NCBI GenBank assembly: GCA_964474415.1
Contig: CAYYSO010000070.1
Coordinates: 1 to 12,562 of the forward strand
Origin: Methylomarinum sp964474415
Lineage (GTDB): Bacteria > Pseudomonadota > Gammaproteobacteria > Methylococcales > Methylomonadaceae
Direction: 5' to 3'
DNA: 12,562 bases
Of this stretch, positions 1 through 8,097 are shown one piece after another. The position numbers and the translations under genes are program-made. Each line of letters starts with the position of its first letter. Positions within the stretch are counted from its first letter, which is position 1. The notes below the pieces were generated by a model. It made no database searches, was not told the DNA's origin, and was given only the letters and a program-made list of their open reading frames with translations.

Positions 1-155
1 CTTATATGCGTGCAATTGATAAGTCTCCCTGGCTTCATTCCCCTAAGCTTAAAGTTATTAAAGGACAGGGTAATAAAAGAGGCGGACTAAATGATTTTAG
101 TATGACTGCTATTCATGAACTCAGGACGACCGGGAATAAAGAGGCGCTGAAATGA
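1..155 (+). CDS. pilN: Type IV pilus inner-membrane assembly protein PilN, C-terminal end (partial)
   Basis: The left edge cuts this gene. The frame read from position 3 is open for 50 codons and stops at TGA 153-155. The visible tail begins YMRAIDKSPWLHSP, followed by a short basic stretch and a terminal segment with FSMTAIHEL. This matches the end of PilN, where a Tyr-Met-Arg helix and a Pro-Trp-Leu-x-x-Pro turn precede the last beta strand. PilN is a bitopic inner-membrane protein that links PilM in the cytoplasm to PilO in the periplasm in the type IV pilus alignment complex. The stop overlaps the pilO start as ATGA, which supports translational coupling. Assignment rests on the tail plus the pilO-pilP-pilQ order downstream. 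Confidence 0.85.
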   Translation, partial: YMRAIDKSPWLHSPKLKVIKGQGNKRGGLNDFSMTAIHELRTTGNKEALK

Positions 156-760
156 ATTTATCGGAAGTCAATTGGGACATTGAAGCCGCTGGAGCCTGGC
201 CTTTTCCAATTAAAATCGCGACTGTTCTAATTATTTGTGCGGTGGTTGTCGGGCTTGATTATTATTACATTACTATGGATCAACTGGCAGAACTTGGGAC
301 TATAGAAGCGGAAGAGAGGACCTTAAAAAGTTCATTTGAGCGTAAGCATAAAAAAGCCGTAAATCTACAAGATTATAGAGATCAATTAAAACAAATCGAA
401 ACATCTCTGGGCGAAATGATTAAGCAAATGCCGACCAAAGCAGAGGTGGCCAATTTGCTGGTTGATATCTCTCAAACAGGTCTGGCCAGTGGTCTTGAGT
501 TTAAGTTGTTTAAGCCCAGTGGCGAGATCAGAAAGGAGTTTTATTCAGAATTACCTATCAGTATTGAAGTGGTAGGGCAATATGAAGAGTTGGGTCTGTT
601 TGTAAGTGGTTTGGCTTCATTACCCAGAATCGTTACTGTGCATAATGTCAGTATGTCACCGAACGCAGGGAAAAGTATGACGATGACAGCCACAATAAAA
701 ACATACAACGAAGGTGTCGAAAATCCTAATAAAGGGAAGAAGAGGAGGAGGAGAAGATGA
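152..760 (+). CDS. pilO: Type IV pilus inner-membrane assembly protein PilO
   Basis: PilO pairs with PilN in the inner membrane and forms part of the alignment complex joining the cytoplasmic motor to the PilQ secretin. The 202-residue protein has a short cytoplasmic N terminus (WDIEAAGAWPFPIK), one membrane segment at about residues 20-39, a charged coiled-coil-like region at about 45-95 with the family phrase QMPTKAEVANLLVDIS, and a C-terminal ferredoxin-like domain (PISIEVVGQYEELGLFVSGL, PRIVTVHNV). The length is usual for the family. The start overlaps the pilN stop as ATGA, and the stop overlaps the pilP start in the same way. The odd part is the C terminus: Lys-Lys followed by five arginines in a row, encoded mostly by AGG/AGA codons. 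That purine run also supplies the pilP ribosome binding site. Confidence 0.95.
   Translation: MNLSEVNWDIEAAGAWPFPIKIATVLIICAVVVGLDYYYITMDQLAELGTIEAEERTLKSSFERKHKKAVNLQDYRDQLKQIETSLGEMIKQMPTKAEVANLLVDISQTGLASGLEFKLFKPSGEIRKEFYSELPISIEVVGQYEELGLFVSGLASLPRIVTVHNVSMSPNAGKSMTMTATIKTYNEGVENPNKGKKRRRRR
731..756 (+). promoter_or_regulatory. Purine-only tract containing repeated Shine-Dalgarno-like GGAGG for pilP
   Basis: Twenty-six consecutive purines lie directly before the pilP ATG at 757. The tract contains AGGAGGAGG at its 3' half, which offers more than one overlapping match to the anti-Shine-Dalgarno sequence. The same bases encode the lysine/arginine tail of PilO. The role as ribosome binding site is inferred from match and spacing. 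Confidence 0.7.
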
Positions 761-1314
761 GAGCCGATTTGATTTCGACCAGGTCTTATAGATCTTTTTT
801 ACTGGTAGGCTGTGTCTTTATATCTCTACTTACGGGTTGCGCTAATGATGATTTTAATGATTTAACTAAATATATTGCTGAAGTTAAAGCGAGACCCAAA
901 GGAACGATAGAACCCTTACCTGAAATAAAAGTTATTGAGCCTTTTATTTTTAAACCGAATGGTTTGCGGAATCCATTTAGACCGGTGGAAAAAATAACGG
1001 ATAATGACATTCTCGACATAGCGGCTGGAAATGGAATAAGACCGGATAACACGAGAAGAAAAGAAGAACTGGAGTCTTATCCTTTGGATACATTGAGAAT
1101 GGTTGGAACTTTGACGATAAAAAATGGTTTGTGGGGTTTGGTAAAAGCCAGTGATGGAACCATTCATCGGGTTCAGGTAGGCCATCATATGGGTACTAAT
1201 TATGGCAAAATTATTCGTATTCGTGAGGATAGGATCGAATTAATGGAAATTGTACCTGATAATAAACCGGGATTATGGCGCGAACAGCAAGCCTCATTAG
1301 CATTAGCGGAGTAA
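757..1314 (+). CDS. pilP: Type IV pilus assembly lipoprotein PilP
   Basis: PilP is a periplasmic lipoprotein that binds PilN/PilO and the N-terminal region of the PilQ secretin. The 185-residue product starts with a basic n-region and a hydrophobic segment ending in the lipobox LLTGC, which puts the lipidated cysteine at residue 28. A disordered proline-rich linker follows, with the family motif RNPFRP near residues 71-76. The folded C-terminal domain contains YPLDTLRMVGTL, GLWGLVKASDGTIHRVQVG and GKIIRIREDRIELMEI, all typical of PilP. The ATG overlaps the pilO TGA. Length and domain order are normal for the family. Confidence 0.95.
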   Translation: MRADLISTRSYRSFLLVGCVFISLLTGCANDDFNDLTKYIAEVKARPKGTIEPLPEIKVIEPFIFKPNGLRNPFRPVEKITDNDILDIAAGNGIRPDNTRRKEELESYPLDTLRMVGTLTIKNGLWGLVKASDGTIHRVQVGHHMGTNYGKIIRIREDRIELMEIVPDNKPGLWREQQASLALAE

Positions 1315-1322
1315 TACAAGGT

Positions 1323-3539
1323 ATGAATGCCAAGCAAAAAAACTATTATTGGGGAATACCAGGCCGGATCAAATTTGGTTGGTTAGTCACATTGATCGTG
1401 TTGGTACAATCCAGTTTGTTGTCGGCTAATGATAAGGCAATTGAATCAATACAGTTTTCAACGCTTGCCGGCAATAAGGTTCAATTAGAGTTGGGAATGA
1501 ATTCTCAAGCTGTAGAACCCAAAATATTCCAGACCGATAATCCGGCCAGAATTGCGCTGGATTTTCTTGGCGTAAAAAGTGACCTGGCAAAAAAAAGCTT
1601 TCCCGTTAATCAAGGTGCGGCGAATACTGTTTATGTCCTTGAGGTCGGTAATCGGACAAGGGTTGTTTTAAATTTAATCGACTCAGTCAATTATAAAACA
1701 AGAATTGAGGGTAACAAGTTTTACCTTATATTGGATGCCGCCAAATCAATTGCCGGCACAGAAAAAGTTATCAAGAAACAACTCAAACAAAATAATGTCA
1801 GTCGATTAATTCCCAGGCAGACTATTAAGGGTGTGGATTTTAGGCGCGGATCTCACGGTGAAGGCCGGTTGTTGTTAGCTCTGTCCAATCCCAATACGGT
1901 CGTCGATATAAAGGAACGCGGCGGTAAAGTTGTGTTGCATTTCTTGAATACGAAGTTGCCGGATTCGTTAGCGAAAAGATATGACGTGATGGATTTTGCT
2001 ACACCTGTGCAGACAGTTGATGCGGTAAAACGCGGGAATGGAACTGTTATCACTGTGACCACGGTTGACGGTAATTACGATTTTTCATCTTTTCAATCCA
2101 AGGGGTTGTTGACGGTTGAGTTCAGACCTTTATCACCTGCAGAAAAAGCAGCGCAGATAAAAGATAAATTTCCATTTACCGGCGCCAAGTTGTCGTTGAA
2201 TTTTCAGGATATTGAGGTCAGGTCGGTGTTGCAGATTCTGGCGGATTTCACCGATTTGAATATTATTGCCTCTGATTCGGTTGGCGGTAATGTTACCTTA
2301 AGGTTGAACGACGTACCCTGGGATCAGGCTTTGGCGTTGGTTTTAAAATCAAAGGGTTTAGCCAAAAGAAAAAACGGTAACGTTATTTTTGTAGCGCCGA
2401 CTGCTGAAATCACCAAAATGGAAGAAGCGGAATTAGCGGCTAAGAAAATTGTTCAGCGTTTAGAACCATTAAAGACAGAGTATATTCAGATAAACTATGC
2501 TAAAGCTGAAGATATTCAAGCTATTTTAACTGGGCAGAATGTCGTTCAGTCCTCTGCTACTAATTCATCTCAATCTAATCAAGCAAGTATAGGCAGTACT
2601 CAGATTTCAAATAACAGTCAGAATACGGGGGCTAATATATTTACCGGATTACTGTCAAACAGAGGAAAAGCGATTGTTGATTCTAGAACCAATACGCTGA
2701 TTGTTAAGGATACGACTAAACACTTAGATGAAGTCCGTAAATTAATTAAGATATTAGATATTCCAGTCAGGCAAGTGCTTATTGAATCGAGAATTGTTAT
2801 TGCAAATACTGATTTTATTCGCGATTTAGGGGTTAAATTTGGAGTGGCCAAAAACAATAGTAATATAGGTTCTGGGAAAAATTTTACCCTAGGTGCAGGC
2901 TCTGGAACCACGACAACTTCGTCATTGGCTGATTTAACCAGTGCATTAACAGCAACAAGCGGGGGGGCGTTAGCTATGACATTGGCACGCGGCGCTAATT
3001 ATATACTTAACCTGGAATTAACTGCTTTACAAACGAATAATCAGGGCGAAGTTTTATCAAATCCCAGAGTCATGACTTCGAATCTGGTAAAAGCAACCAT
3101 TAAACAAGGTATACAGATTCCATTTCAAACGGTAAGTCAGAATGGCACTGTTACTCAGCTGGTTGACGCTGTGTTGCAACTGGATGTGATTCCTCAAATT
3201 ACACCTAATGGTAGTGTAATTATGAACCTGGATATTAAGAAAGATGCCCCAGGTACCGTTTTGCAAACGGGGGGTGGGACATCAGGGACTGGGTCGGCCA
3301 TACCGATTGATACCAGGCGAGTTACAACGACGGTTCAGGTTGATGATGGCGAAACCGTAGTGTTGGGCGGGATTTATGAGGGTAATTCAACCACCCGTAG
3401 TGCGAAAGTTCCCTGGTTTGCCGATTTGCCGGGAATAGGGTGGTTGTTTACGCAAAACGAAAATAAGGATATAAGAAAAAAAGAGTTGCTGATCTTCGTA
3501 ACACCCAAGATCATAAAAAACACCTTGGCAGTTAATTAA
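1323..3539 (+). CDS. pilQ: Type IV pilus outer-membrane secretin PilQ
   Basis: PilQ forms the gated outer-membrane channel for the pilus fibre. I prefer ATG 1323 (738 residues) to the in-frame ATG 1275, because 1323 begins 8 nt after the pilP stop, has GGAG at 1308-1311, and gives a clean signal peptide (basic start, hydrophobic WLVTLIVLVQSSLLSA, cleavage near residue 35). Domains in order: two AMIN peptidoglycan-binding regions (about 40-140 and 170-268), a secretin N0/STN domain (about 288-360, FQDIEVRSVLQILADFTDLNI), an N1 domain (about 380-470) interrupted by a Ser/Asn/Gln-rich loop, and the secretin barrel (about 482-735) with LSNPRVMT and the signature VPWFADLPGIGWLF at about 696-709. 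A rho-independent terminator follows. The gene is complete. Confidence 0.97.
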   Translation: MNAKQKNYYWGIPGRIKFGWLVTLIVLVQSSLLSANDKAIESIQFSTLAGNKVQLELGMNSQAVEPKIFQTDNPARIALDFLGVKSDLAKKSFPVNQGAANTVYVLEVGNRTRVVLNLIDSVNYKTRIEGNKFYLILDAAKSIAGTEKVIKKQLKQNNVSRLIPRQTIKGVDFRRGSHGEGRLLLALSNPNTVVDIKERGGKVVLHFLNTKLPDSLAKRYDVMDFATPVQTVDAVKRGNGTVITVTTVDGNYDFSSFQSKGLLTVEFRPLSPAEKAAQIKDKFPFTGAKLSLNFQDIEVRSVLQILADFTDLNIIASDSVGGNVTLRLNDVPWDQALALVLKSKGLAKRKNGNVIFVAPTAEITKMEEAELAAKKIVQRLEPLKTEYIQINYAKAEDIQAILTGQNVVQSSATNSSQSNQASIGSTQISNNSQNTGANIFTGLLSNRGKAIVDSRTNTLIVKDTTKHLDEVRKLIKILDIPVRQVLIESRIVIANTDFIRDLGVKFGVAKNNSNIGSGKNFTLGAGSGTTTTSSLADLTSALTATSGGALAMTLARGANYILNLELTALQTNNQGEVLSNPRVMTSNLVKATIKQGIQIPFQTVSQNGTVTQLVDAVLQLDVIPQITPNGSVIMNLDIKKDAPGTVLQTGGGTSGTGSAIPIDTRRVTTTVQVDDGETVVLGGIYEGNSTTRSAKVPWFADLPGIGWLFTQNENKDIRKKELLIFVTPKIIKNTLAVN

Positions 3540-3556
3540 CCAGTTACACTTGAGGC

Positions 3557-3584
3557 AAAAAAAGGGGCATAATGCCCCTTTTTT
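3557..3584 (+). terminator. Rho-independent terminator after pilQ
   Basis: GGGGC at 3564-3568 pairs with GCCCC at 3574-3578 around a 5-nt ATAAT loop. A run of seven A lies before the stem and six T after it, so the stem can extend by A-U pairs. The T run follows immediately. It sits 17 nt after the pilQ stop and 24 nt before aroK, so it closes the pil operon. The A run on the other side makes it potentially bidirectional. Confidence 0.9.
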
Positions 3585-3608
3585 AATGTTTAGGATAAAC
3601 AGCTATCC

Positions 3609-4130
3609 ATGAGACGAGCAAAAAATATTTATTTAATTGGACTGATGGGCGCTGGAAAAACGACTATCGGCAGACAACTTGCGAAAGCTTTACAATGGCC
3701 GTTTTATGATAGTGACAAAGTCATAGAAGATAATACCGGTGTGAATATTTCCACAATTTTTGAATATGAAGGGGAAGCCGGTTTTAGAATGCGTGAACAG
3801 CTTATAATTGAACAATTGACAGAATTGGATGATATTGTGTTGGCGACGGGTGGCGGAGCAATTCTTAAAGAGCAGAATAGAAATTTTTTGATAAACCATG
3901 GTTTCGTGGTGTATTTACAATGTTCAGTCGATAAGATTTTACAGAGAACCAAGCGCGATAATCAAAGGCCGCTATTAAATACGGAAAATCCACGGAAACG
4001 TTTAGAAACACTGTTTGCCGAAAGAGATCCCCTTTATTTATCCTGTGCGGATTTTAAAATAGATACGGGTATAATACCGAGCAAAACAGTGGTTAAAACC
4101 ATTCTGAACGAGTTTCACCGGTTGGATTGA
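3609..4130 (+). CDS. aroK: Shikimate kinase
   Basis: The enzyme phosphorylates shikimate at O3 with ATP in the cytoplasm, the fifth step of the shikimate pathway towards chorismate. The 173-residue protein shows the P-loop GLMGAGKT (11-18), the shikimate-binding Asp-Ser-Asp of FYDSD (D34, D36), GEAGFR with Arg60, the triple glycine ATGGG (G81-G83) and the lid motif RDNQRPLL (116-123). Length equals typical AroK. The start is ATG 3609, with AGGA about 13 nt upstream, a rather long spacing. Only one base separates its stop from aroB. Because a terminator separates it from pilQ, the aro genes probably have their own promoter, but I could not assign one confidently in the short gap. Confidence 0.96.
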   Translation: MRRAKNIYLIGLMGAGKTTIGRQLAKALQWPFYDSDKVIEDNTGVNISTIFEYEGEAGFRMREQLIIEQLTELDDIVLATGGGAILKEQNRNFLINHGFVVYLQCSVDKILQRTKRDNQRPLLNTENPRKRLETLFAERDPLYLSCADFKIDTGIIPSKTVVKTILNEFHRLD

Positions 4131-4131
4131 T

Positions 4132-5232
4132 ATGAAAGAATTACGAGTAGATTTGAAGGATAGAGCATACCCCATCTATATTGGTGCAGATTTGTTACAG
4201 CAAAAACAATTGCTGGTGCGCCATATTCACTCTCAACAAGTTATTATTGTCACCAATGAAACGATAGCGCCCTTGTATCTGCATGTTGTCCAACAAAATT
4301 TGACGACATTTCGCTTAGAAACAGTCATTCTTCCCGATGGTGAGCAATTCAAGACATTGGAATATGTCGGTAAGATATTTGATCACTTATTGAAAAAGAA
4401 ATTTAGTCGTAATGCCACATTAGTCGCGTTAGGCGGTGGAGTTATTGGTGACATGGGCGGTTTTGCAGCAGCCTGTTATCAGCGTGGTATCGCTTTTATT
4501 CAGATTCCGACCACATTACTGGCGCAGGTGGATTCTTCAGTTGGCGGAAAAACTGGCGTTAATCATGTACTGGGAAAAAATATGATTGGTGCATTTTATC
4601 AGCCGCAATGTGTTATAGCTGACACTGGTGTGTTGGATACCCTAGACGCCAGACAGTTATCTGCCGGATTGGCGGAGGTCATTAAATATGGCTTGATTCG
4701 TGATTTGGAATTTTTCCAATGGCTGGAAGTAAACATGCCGTTATTGTTGGAGCGGGATAAAGATGCCCTGGCGTTTGCGATTGAGCGTTCCTGTCAGAAT
4801 AAAGCGGAAGTTGTTGCTGAAGATGAATTTGAATCGGGCGTCAGAGCCACTTTAAATTTGGGTCACACTTTTGGACATGCCATTGAAGCCGGTATGGGAT
4901 ACGGACAATATCTACATGGAGAAGCCGTAGCTATCGGAACCTGTTTTGCAGCCGATTTATCCAGAAGACTTGGTTGGTTGTCGCGAGAAGATGTCGCCAG
5001 AATTATCGCTATTTTTAAGAGTGCAAATTTGCCGATCATTCCACCAGAAGCCATGCACATGGATCAGTATGTTGATTTGATGACTGTTGATAAGAAAAAT
5101 CTGGATGGCAGGATCAGGGTGATTTTGCTGGAAACATTGGGTAAAGCGACGTTACCCGTTAATGTAGAGCTTCACTGTCTGCAGGAAACACTTAAGGGTT
5201 ACCCGGGAAATACACCTTGCTTGGAAATGTAA
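4132..5232 (+). CDS. aroB: 3-dehydroquinate synthase
   Basis: AroB converts DAHP to 3-dehydroquinate, the second step of the shikimate pathway, using NAD and a divalent metal (usually zinc). The 366-residue protein has the expected motifs: LPDGEQFKT (68-75), the glycine-rich GGGVIGDMGGF (101-111), IPTTLLAQVDSSVGGKTGVNH (from 125), and the metal ligands Glu182 (AGLAEVIKYG), His245 (NLGHTFGHAIE) and His262 (LHGEAV). The spacings between the three ligands match those of E. coli AroB. It begins one base after the aroK stop, the usual aroKB arrangement in gammaproteobacteria. Complete and ordinary. Confidence 0.97.
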   Translation: MKELRVDLKDRAYPIYIGADLLQQKQLLVRHIHSQQVIIVTNETIAPLYLHVVQQNLTTFRLETVILPDGEQFKTLEYVGKIFDHLLKKKFSRNATLVALGGGVIGDMGGFAAACYQRGIAFIQIPTTLLAQVDSSVGGKTGVNHVLGKNMIGAFYQPQCVIADTGVLDTLDARQLSAGLAEVIKYGLIRDLEFFQWLEVNMPLLLERDKDALAFAIERSCQNKAEVVAEDEFESGVRATLNLGHTFGHAIEAGMGYGQYLHGEAVAIGTCFAADLSRRLGWLSREDVARIIAIFKSANLPIIPPEAMHMDQYVDLMTVDKKNLDGRIRVILLETLGKATLPVNVELHCLQETLKGYPGNTPCLEM

Positions 5233-5288
5233 TATTCCGGCGATCTTTATGAATCTTTTTTATTTCTGCTCCTGAGCGAAAAAACATA

Positions 5289-6755
5289 ATGAGTACGCAA
5301 CAATCACAAACAGGTATTCAACAGCTTATCACTCTGGAGCGCGTGCAGAAACTGGATTTGTTAATTCATCTGGTTAGCAATCTCAGTCAATCATTGATTA
5401 TCTGTGGGCCTGAAGGGATTGGAAAAACCACGATACTGGATGCCTTGATTGCGCATAAAAAAGACGCTTGGCCGATTTGTATGATGCAGGGTGGGAGCAG
5501 TTTAAGTTTTGAAAGCATCCTGGATAAATTTTTACAGCAGTTAATTCAGGTACAAGCGGAAAATGCAGGGCAAAATTTGGCAGCTATTCTGGAGCGTTAT
5601 AATAAACAAAATCAAAAAGTTGTTTTGGTTATAGACGATGCTGGATTGTTGGTTCCGGGGTTGATTTCAGCATTGATTGAATTTGCTCATGGCAATAGTT
5701 GTTTGCGATTGGTGTTATCTTTAACGCATGACGAACTACATATTAAAAACAGCTCAGACAGATTCATAGATGATTGTCACTTAATAGAAATACCACCTCT
5801 TTCCAAAAAACAATGTATGTTGTTTTTACAAAATTTATCAGCCCAGCCCGGATCTGTCATCTCATTTAATGCGGTAACTGAAGGCTTTGTTGACAACTTG
5901 TATCGGAAAACCCATGGTATTCCCGGTAAAATTGTGGCTGAACTTCCTCAGTTTGCCCGCTATCAACCGACAACCGGATTGAAGTGGGGAATGGGGATAC
6001 TGGTAATGTTTGCAGCACTAGGTTCTGGTTTGTTTTTTTATTTAAATAATAAGCCTGATCCGCAACGGTTTGAATCATTAAAGATTAAAGCACTGGTAAA
6101 AAAGAAAGCTGTTGCTGTGGAAATATCTTCGCCGTTGGTTCAATTAGAAAAAGGTGAGCAAGTTGACAATGAGGTTAAAGTCTATCAAAAGCAGGAAGGT
6201 AGCAAAAATAACGTTGTTATAAGTGATGATGGAAACAATGTTTTGTTGGGTAATGAGGAAAAAATAGCAGTAGATAAAAAAGAACCGCTGATAGCAAAAG
6301 ACAAAGCGGTTGAAATAATTAAACCGGTTCAGAGACTACCGGAACGGATTGTTGAAGACAAAGAGAAGATCGGGCAGAAAATCGCTCCTGTTGAGAATCA
6401 GGCTGAGAAACCGGTCGTAGAAGAAAAGACCGAAAAGATGGACGCTGTACCAAAAACAGAGAAAACCAACGTGGACGTTGTTGCCTGGGTCAAAAGTCAG
6501 CCTCCTGAATCTTATACGATACAGCTGATGGTACTGTCAAAGCGTCAATCAGCTGAAAAGTTATTTAAAAAATATCCGGCTTATAACGAGTTGCTTAAAT
6601 ATTTCCAGATAAAGAAGCAAGGGCAGAGCCAATACGTGGTAATTTATGGCTCCTATAAAAACTCAGCTGACGCTGTTAATGCCAAGCAGGCGTTGCCTGC
6701 CGTGTTTCGGAAAGGCTGGGTAAGGAAATTTAAAGTATTGCAAAAGCAAATGTAA
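5289..6755 (+). CDS. damX: DamX-like membrane protein: AAA-type ATPase domain plus SPOR domain
   Basis: DamX is a cell-division-associated inner-membrane protein whose periplasmic SPOR domain binds denuded glycan strands of septal peptidoglycan. The 488-residue product has a cytoplasmic P-loop domain with Walker A GPEGIGKT (40-47) and Walker B VVLVIDDAG (111-119), one membrane span at about 232-252, a long low-complexity linker rich in Lys, Glu and Val (about 253-400), and a C-terminal SPOR domain (about 405-488: YTIQLMVLSKRQSAEKLFKKY, QYVVIYGSYKNSADA). Placement right after aroKB is the classic context of damX. Unlike enterobacteria, no dam gene follows. The ATPase motifs look intact, so nucleotide binding is plausible, but activity is not established. 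The Shine-Dalgarno sequence before ATG 5289 is weak (GAG at about 5274). Confidence 0.88.
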   Translation: MSTQQSQTGIQQLITLERVQKLDLLIHLVSNLSQSLIICGPEGIGKTTILDALIAHKKDAWPICMMQGGSSLSFESILDKFLQQLIQVQAENAGQNLAAILERYNKQNQKVVLVIDDAGLLVPGLISALIEFAHGNSCLRLVLSLTHDELHIKNSSDRFIDDCHLIEIPPLSKKQCMLFLQNLSAQPGSVISFNAVTEGFVDNLYRKTHGIPGKIVAELPQFARYQPTTGLKWGMGILVMFAALGSGLFFYLNNKPDPQRFESLKIKALVKKKAVAVEISSPLVQLEKGEQVDNEVKVYQKQEGSKNNVVISDDGNNVLLGNEEKIAVDKKEPLIAKDKAVEIIKPVQRLPERIVEDKEKIGQKIAPVENQAEKPVVEEKTEKMDAVPKTEKTNVDVVAWVKSQPPESYTIQLMVLSKRQSAEKLFKKYPAYNELLKYFQIKKQGQSQYVVIYGSYKNSADAVNAKQALPAVFRKGWVRKFKVLQKQM

Positions 6756-7019
6756 GGTAGCTGGCAATGGATAATCTACCCAAGATTGCGTCGGTTTTTT
6801 ATAGTCCCCACGTTCGGCGTCACTGGCATTAAGTTTAGAAGTTGTGATGAGGTAGGTACGGATAAATGCGCACCTATACTATAACTAAAGTCAATAAGGC
6901 AGCTTACTTAATGGCAATGATGCTCAGCGTGAGAATTCAAATAGTGACGCAAAGCGTGTAAACGATATTTGGGCGGTTTATTTATTCCGCTACCTTATAA
7001 AAACAGGAAATATTAGATA
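6756..7019 (+). other. 264-nt intergenic region before hemE, no convincing gene
   Basis: No credible coding region is present; the longest in-phase frame is a 16-codon one without a ribosome binding site. Two short perfect palindromes are visible, CTCA-GCG-TGAG (6923-6933) and ACGC-AAA-GCGT (6947-6957), plus a 4-bp GCGG/CCGC pair flanking an AT-rich loop (6973-6990). A six-T run at 6795-6800 has no clear stem in front of it. TTGGGC (6969-6974) and TTATAA (6995-7000) are promoter-like but 20 nt apart. The region likely contains the hemE promoter, but I cannot place it firmly. AGGA at 7005-7008 is a reasonable hemE ribosome binding site. Confidence 0.5.
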
Positions 7020-8084
7020 ATGACATCATTAAAAAACGACATTTTTATCAAAGCGTTATTAAAACAACCCATAGACAGAACGCCGGTATGGATGATGAGG
7101 CAAGCCGGACGTTATTTGCCTGAATATCGGAAAGTGCGCGCACAGGCAGGCAGTTTTCTCGATTTATGTACCAATCCGGAATTGGCCAGCGAAGTGACAT
7201 TGCAACCTGTTGAAAGATTTGATTTTGATGCAGCAATTGTCTTCTCCGATATTTTAACCATTCCGGATGCAATGGGGTTAGGGCTTTATTTTACCGAAGG
7301 TGAGGGGCCTAAATTCAAAGATCCGATTAAAACGGCGGCCGACGTTGAAAAATTGCCGGTTCCCGATCCGGTTTCAGATTTACGCTATGTTATTGATGCG
7401 GTCAGTTTGAGTAGAAAAAATTTACAAAATCGGCTGCCGTTAATCGGTTTCTCCGGTAGTCCCTGGACCCTGGCGACTTATATGGTTGAAGGCGGTAGCA
7501 GCAAAAATTTTCAGAAAGTTAAAAGCCTGATGTATGAACAGCCAAAATTGATGCATCAAATGCTCGATAAATTGGCGCGATCTGTAGCTGCTTATCTTAA
7601 TGCGCAGATTGAAGCCGGCGCTCAGGCGGTAATGGTGTTTGATACCTGGGGTGGTATCTTGAATTCCGAAGATTATAATGAGTTTTCCTTAAAATATGCG
7701 CAGCAGGTCAGACAATTATTGAAAACCAAAGTTGATGGACAACAAATACCGACTATTTTGTTTACTAAAGGTGGCGGTCTTTGGTTGGAAGCAATGGCTG
7801 ATTCAGGTTATGAGGCATTAGGCCTGGATTGGCAGACGGATATAAAACAGGCAAGAGAAAGAGTGGGAGGCAAAGTTGCATTGCAAGGCAATATGGATCC
7901 AATTGCCTTATATGCGGAACCGACGGTTATCCGCGAAAAAGTCAAAGTTATCCTGGAGAAATACGGGCCAGGATCAGGGCATGTATTTAATCTGGGACAC
8001 GGTATTTTGCCGGATGTGAATCCTGATCATGTGAAAGTGATGGTGGAAGCTGTGCATGAATTAAGTCCACAGTATCATTTATAA
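7020..8084 (+). CDS. hemE: Uroporphyrinogen III decarboxylase
   Basis: HemE removes four carboxyl groups from uroporphyrinogen III to give coproporphyrinogen III in the cytoplasm, a committed step of haem synthesis and without any cofactor. The 354-residue protein carries the family signatures PVWMMRQAGRYLPEYR (22-37, with Arg27 and Arg31) and FSDILTIPDAMG (75-86, with the pyrrole-binding Asp77). It also has GFSGSPWTLATYMVEG (Tyr153), FDTWGG (207-212), and the C-terminal HVFNLGHGILPDVNPDHV (His327). These match the active-site arginines, aspartate, tyrosine and histidine known from UROD structures. Length is standard. It is the first of five closely spaced plus-strand genes; the next begins 13 nt after its stop. 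A methanotroph needs much haem for cytochromes, including those of methanol oxidation. Confidence 0.97.
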   Translation: MTSLKNDIFIKALLKQPIDRTPVWMMRQAGRYLPEYRKVRAQAGSFLDLCTNPELASEVTLQPVERFDFDAAIVFSDILTIPDAMGLGLYFTEGEGPKFKDPIKTAADVEKLPVPDPVSDLRYVIDAVSLSRKNLQNRLPLIGFSGSPWTLATYMVEGGSSKNFQKVKSLMYEQPKLMHQMLDKLARSVAAYLNAQIEAGAQAVMVFDTWGGILNSEDYNEFSLKYAQQVRQLLKTKVDGQQIPTILFTKGGGLWLEAMADSGYEALGLDWQTDIKQARERVGGKVALQGNMDPIALYAEPTVIREKVKVILEKYGPGSGHVFNLGHGILPDVNPDHVKVMVEAVHELSPQYHL

Positions 8085-8097
8085 AAGAATATCGGCT

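Noticed and set aside
1275..1322. Upstream in-frame ATG for pilQ at 1275
   Set aside because: It would overlap pilP by 40 nt and place 16 extra residues before a normal signal peptide; ATG 1323 has GGAG upstream and a better context.
6756..6800. Possible terminator after damX (GGTAG/CTACC pair and a six-T run)
   Set aside because: The stem is 5 bp with a 15-nt loop and the T run lies 15 nt away from it, so it does not form an intrinsic terminator.
6911..6961. 16-codon frame starting ATG 6911 in the gap before hemE
   Set aside because: No ribosome binding site, very short, no recognisable composition.
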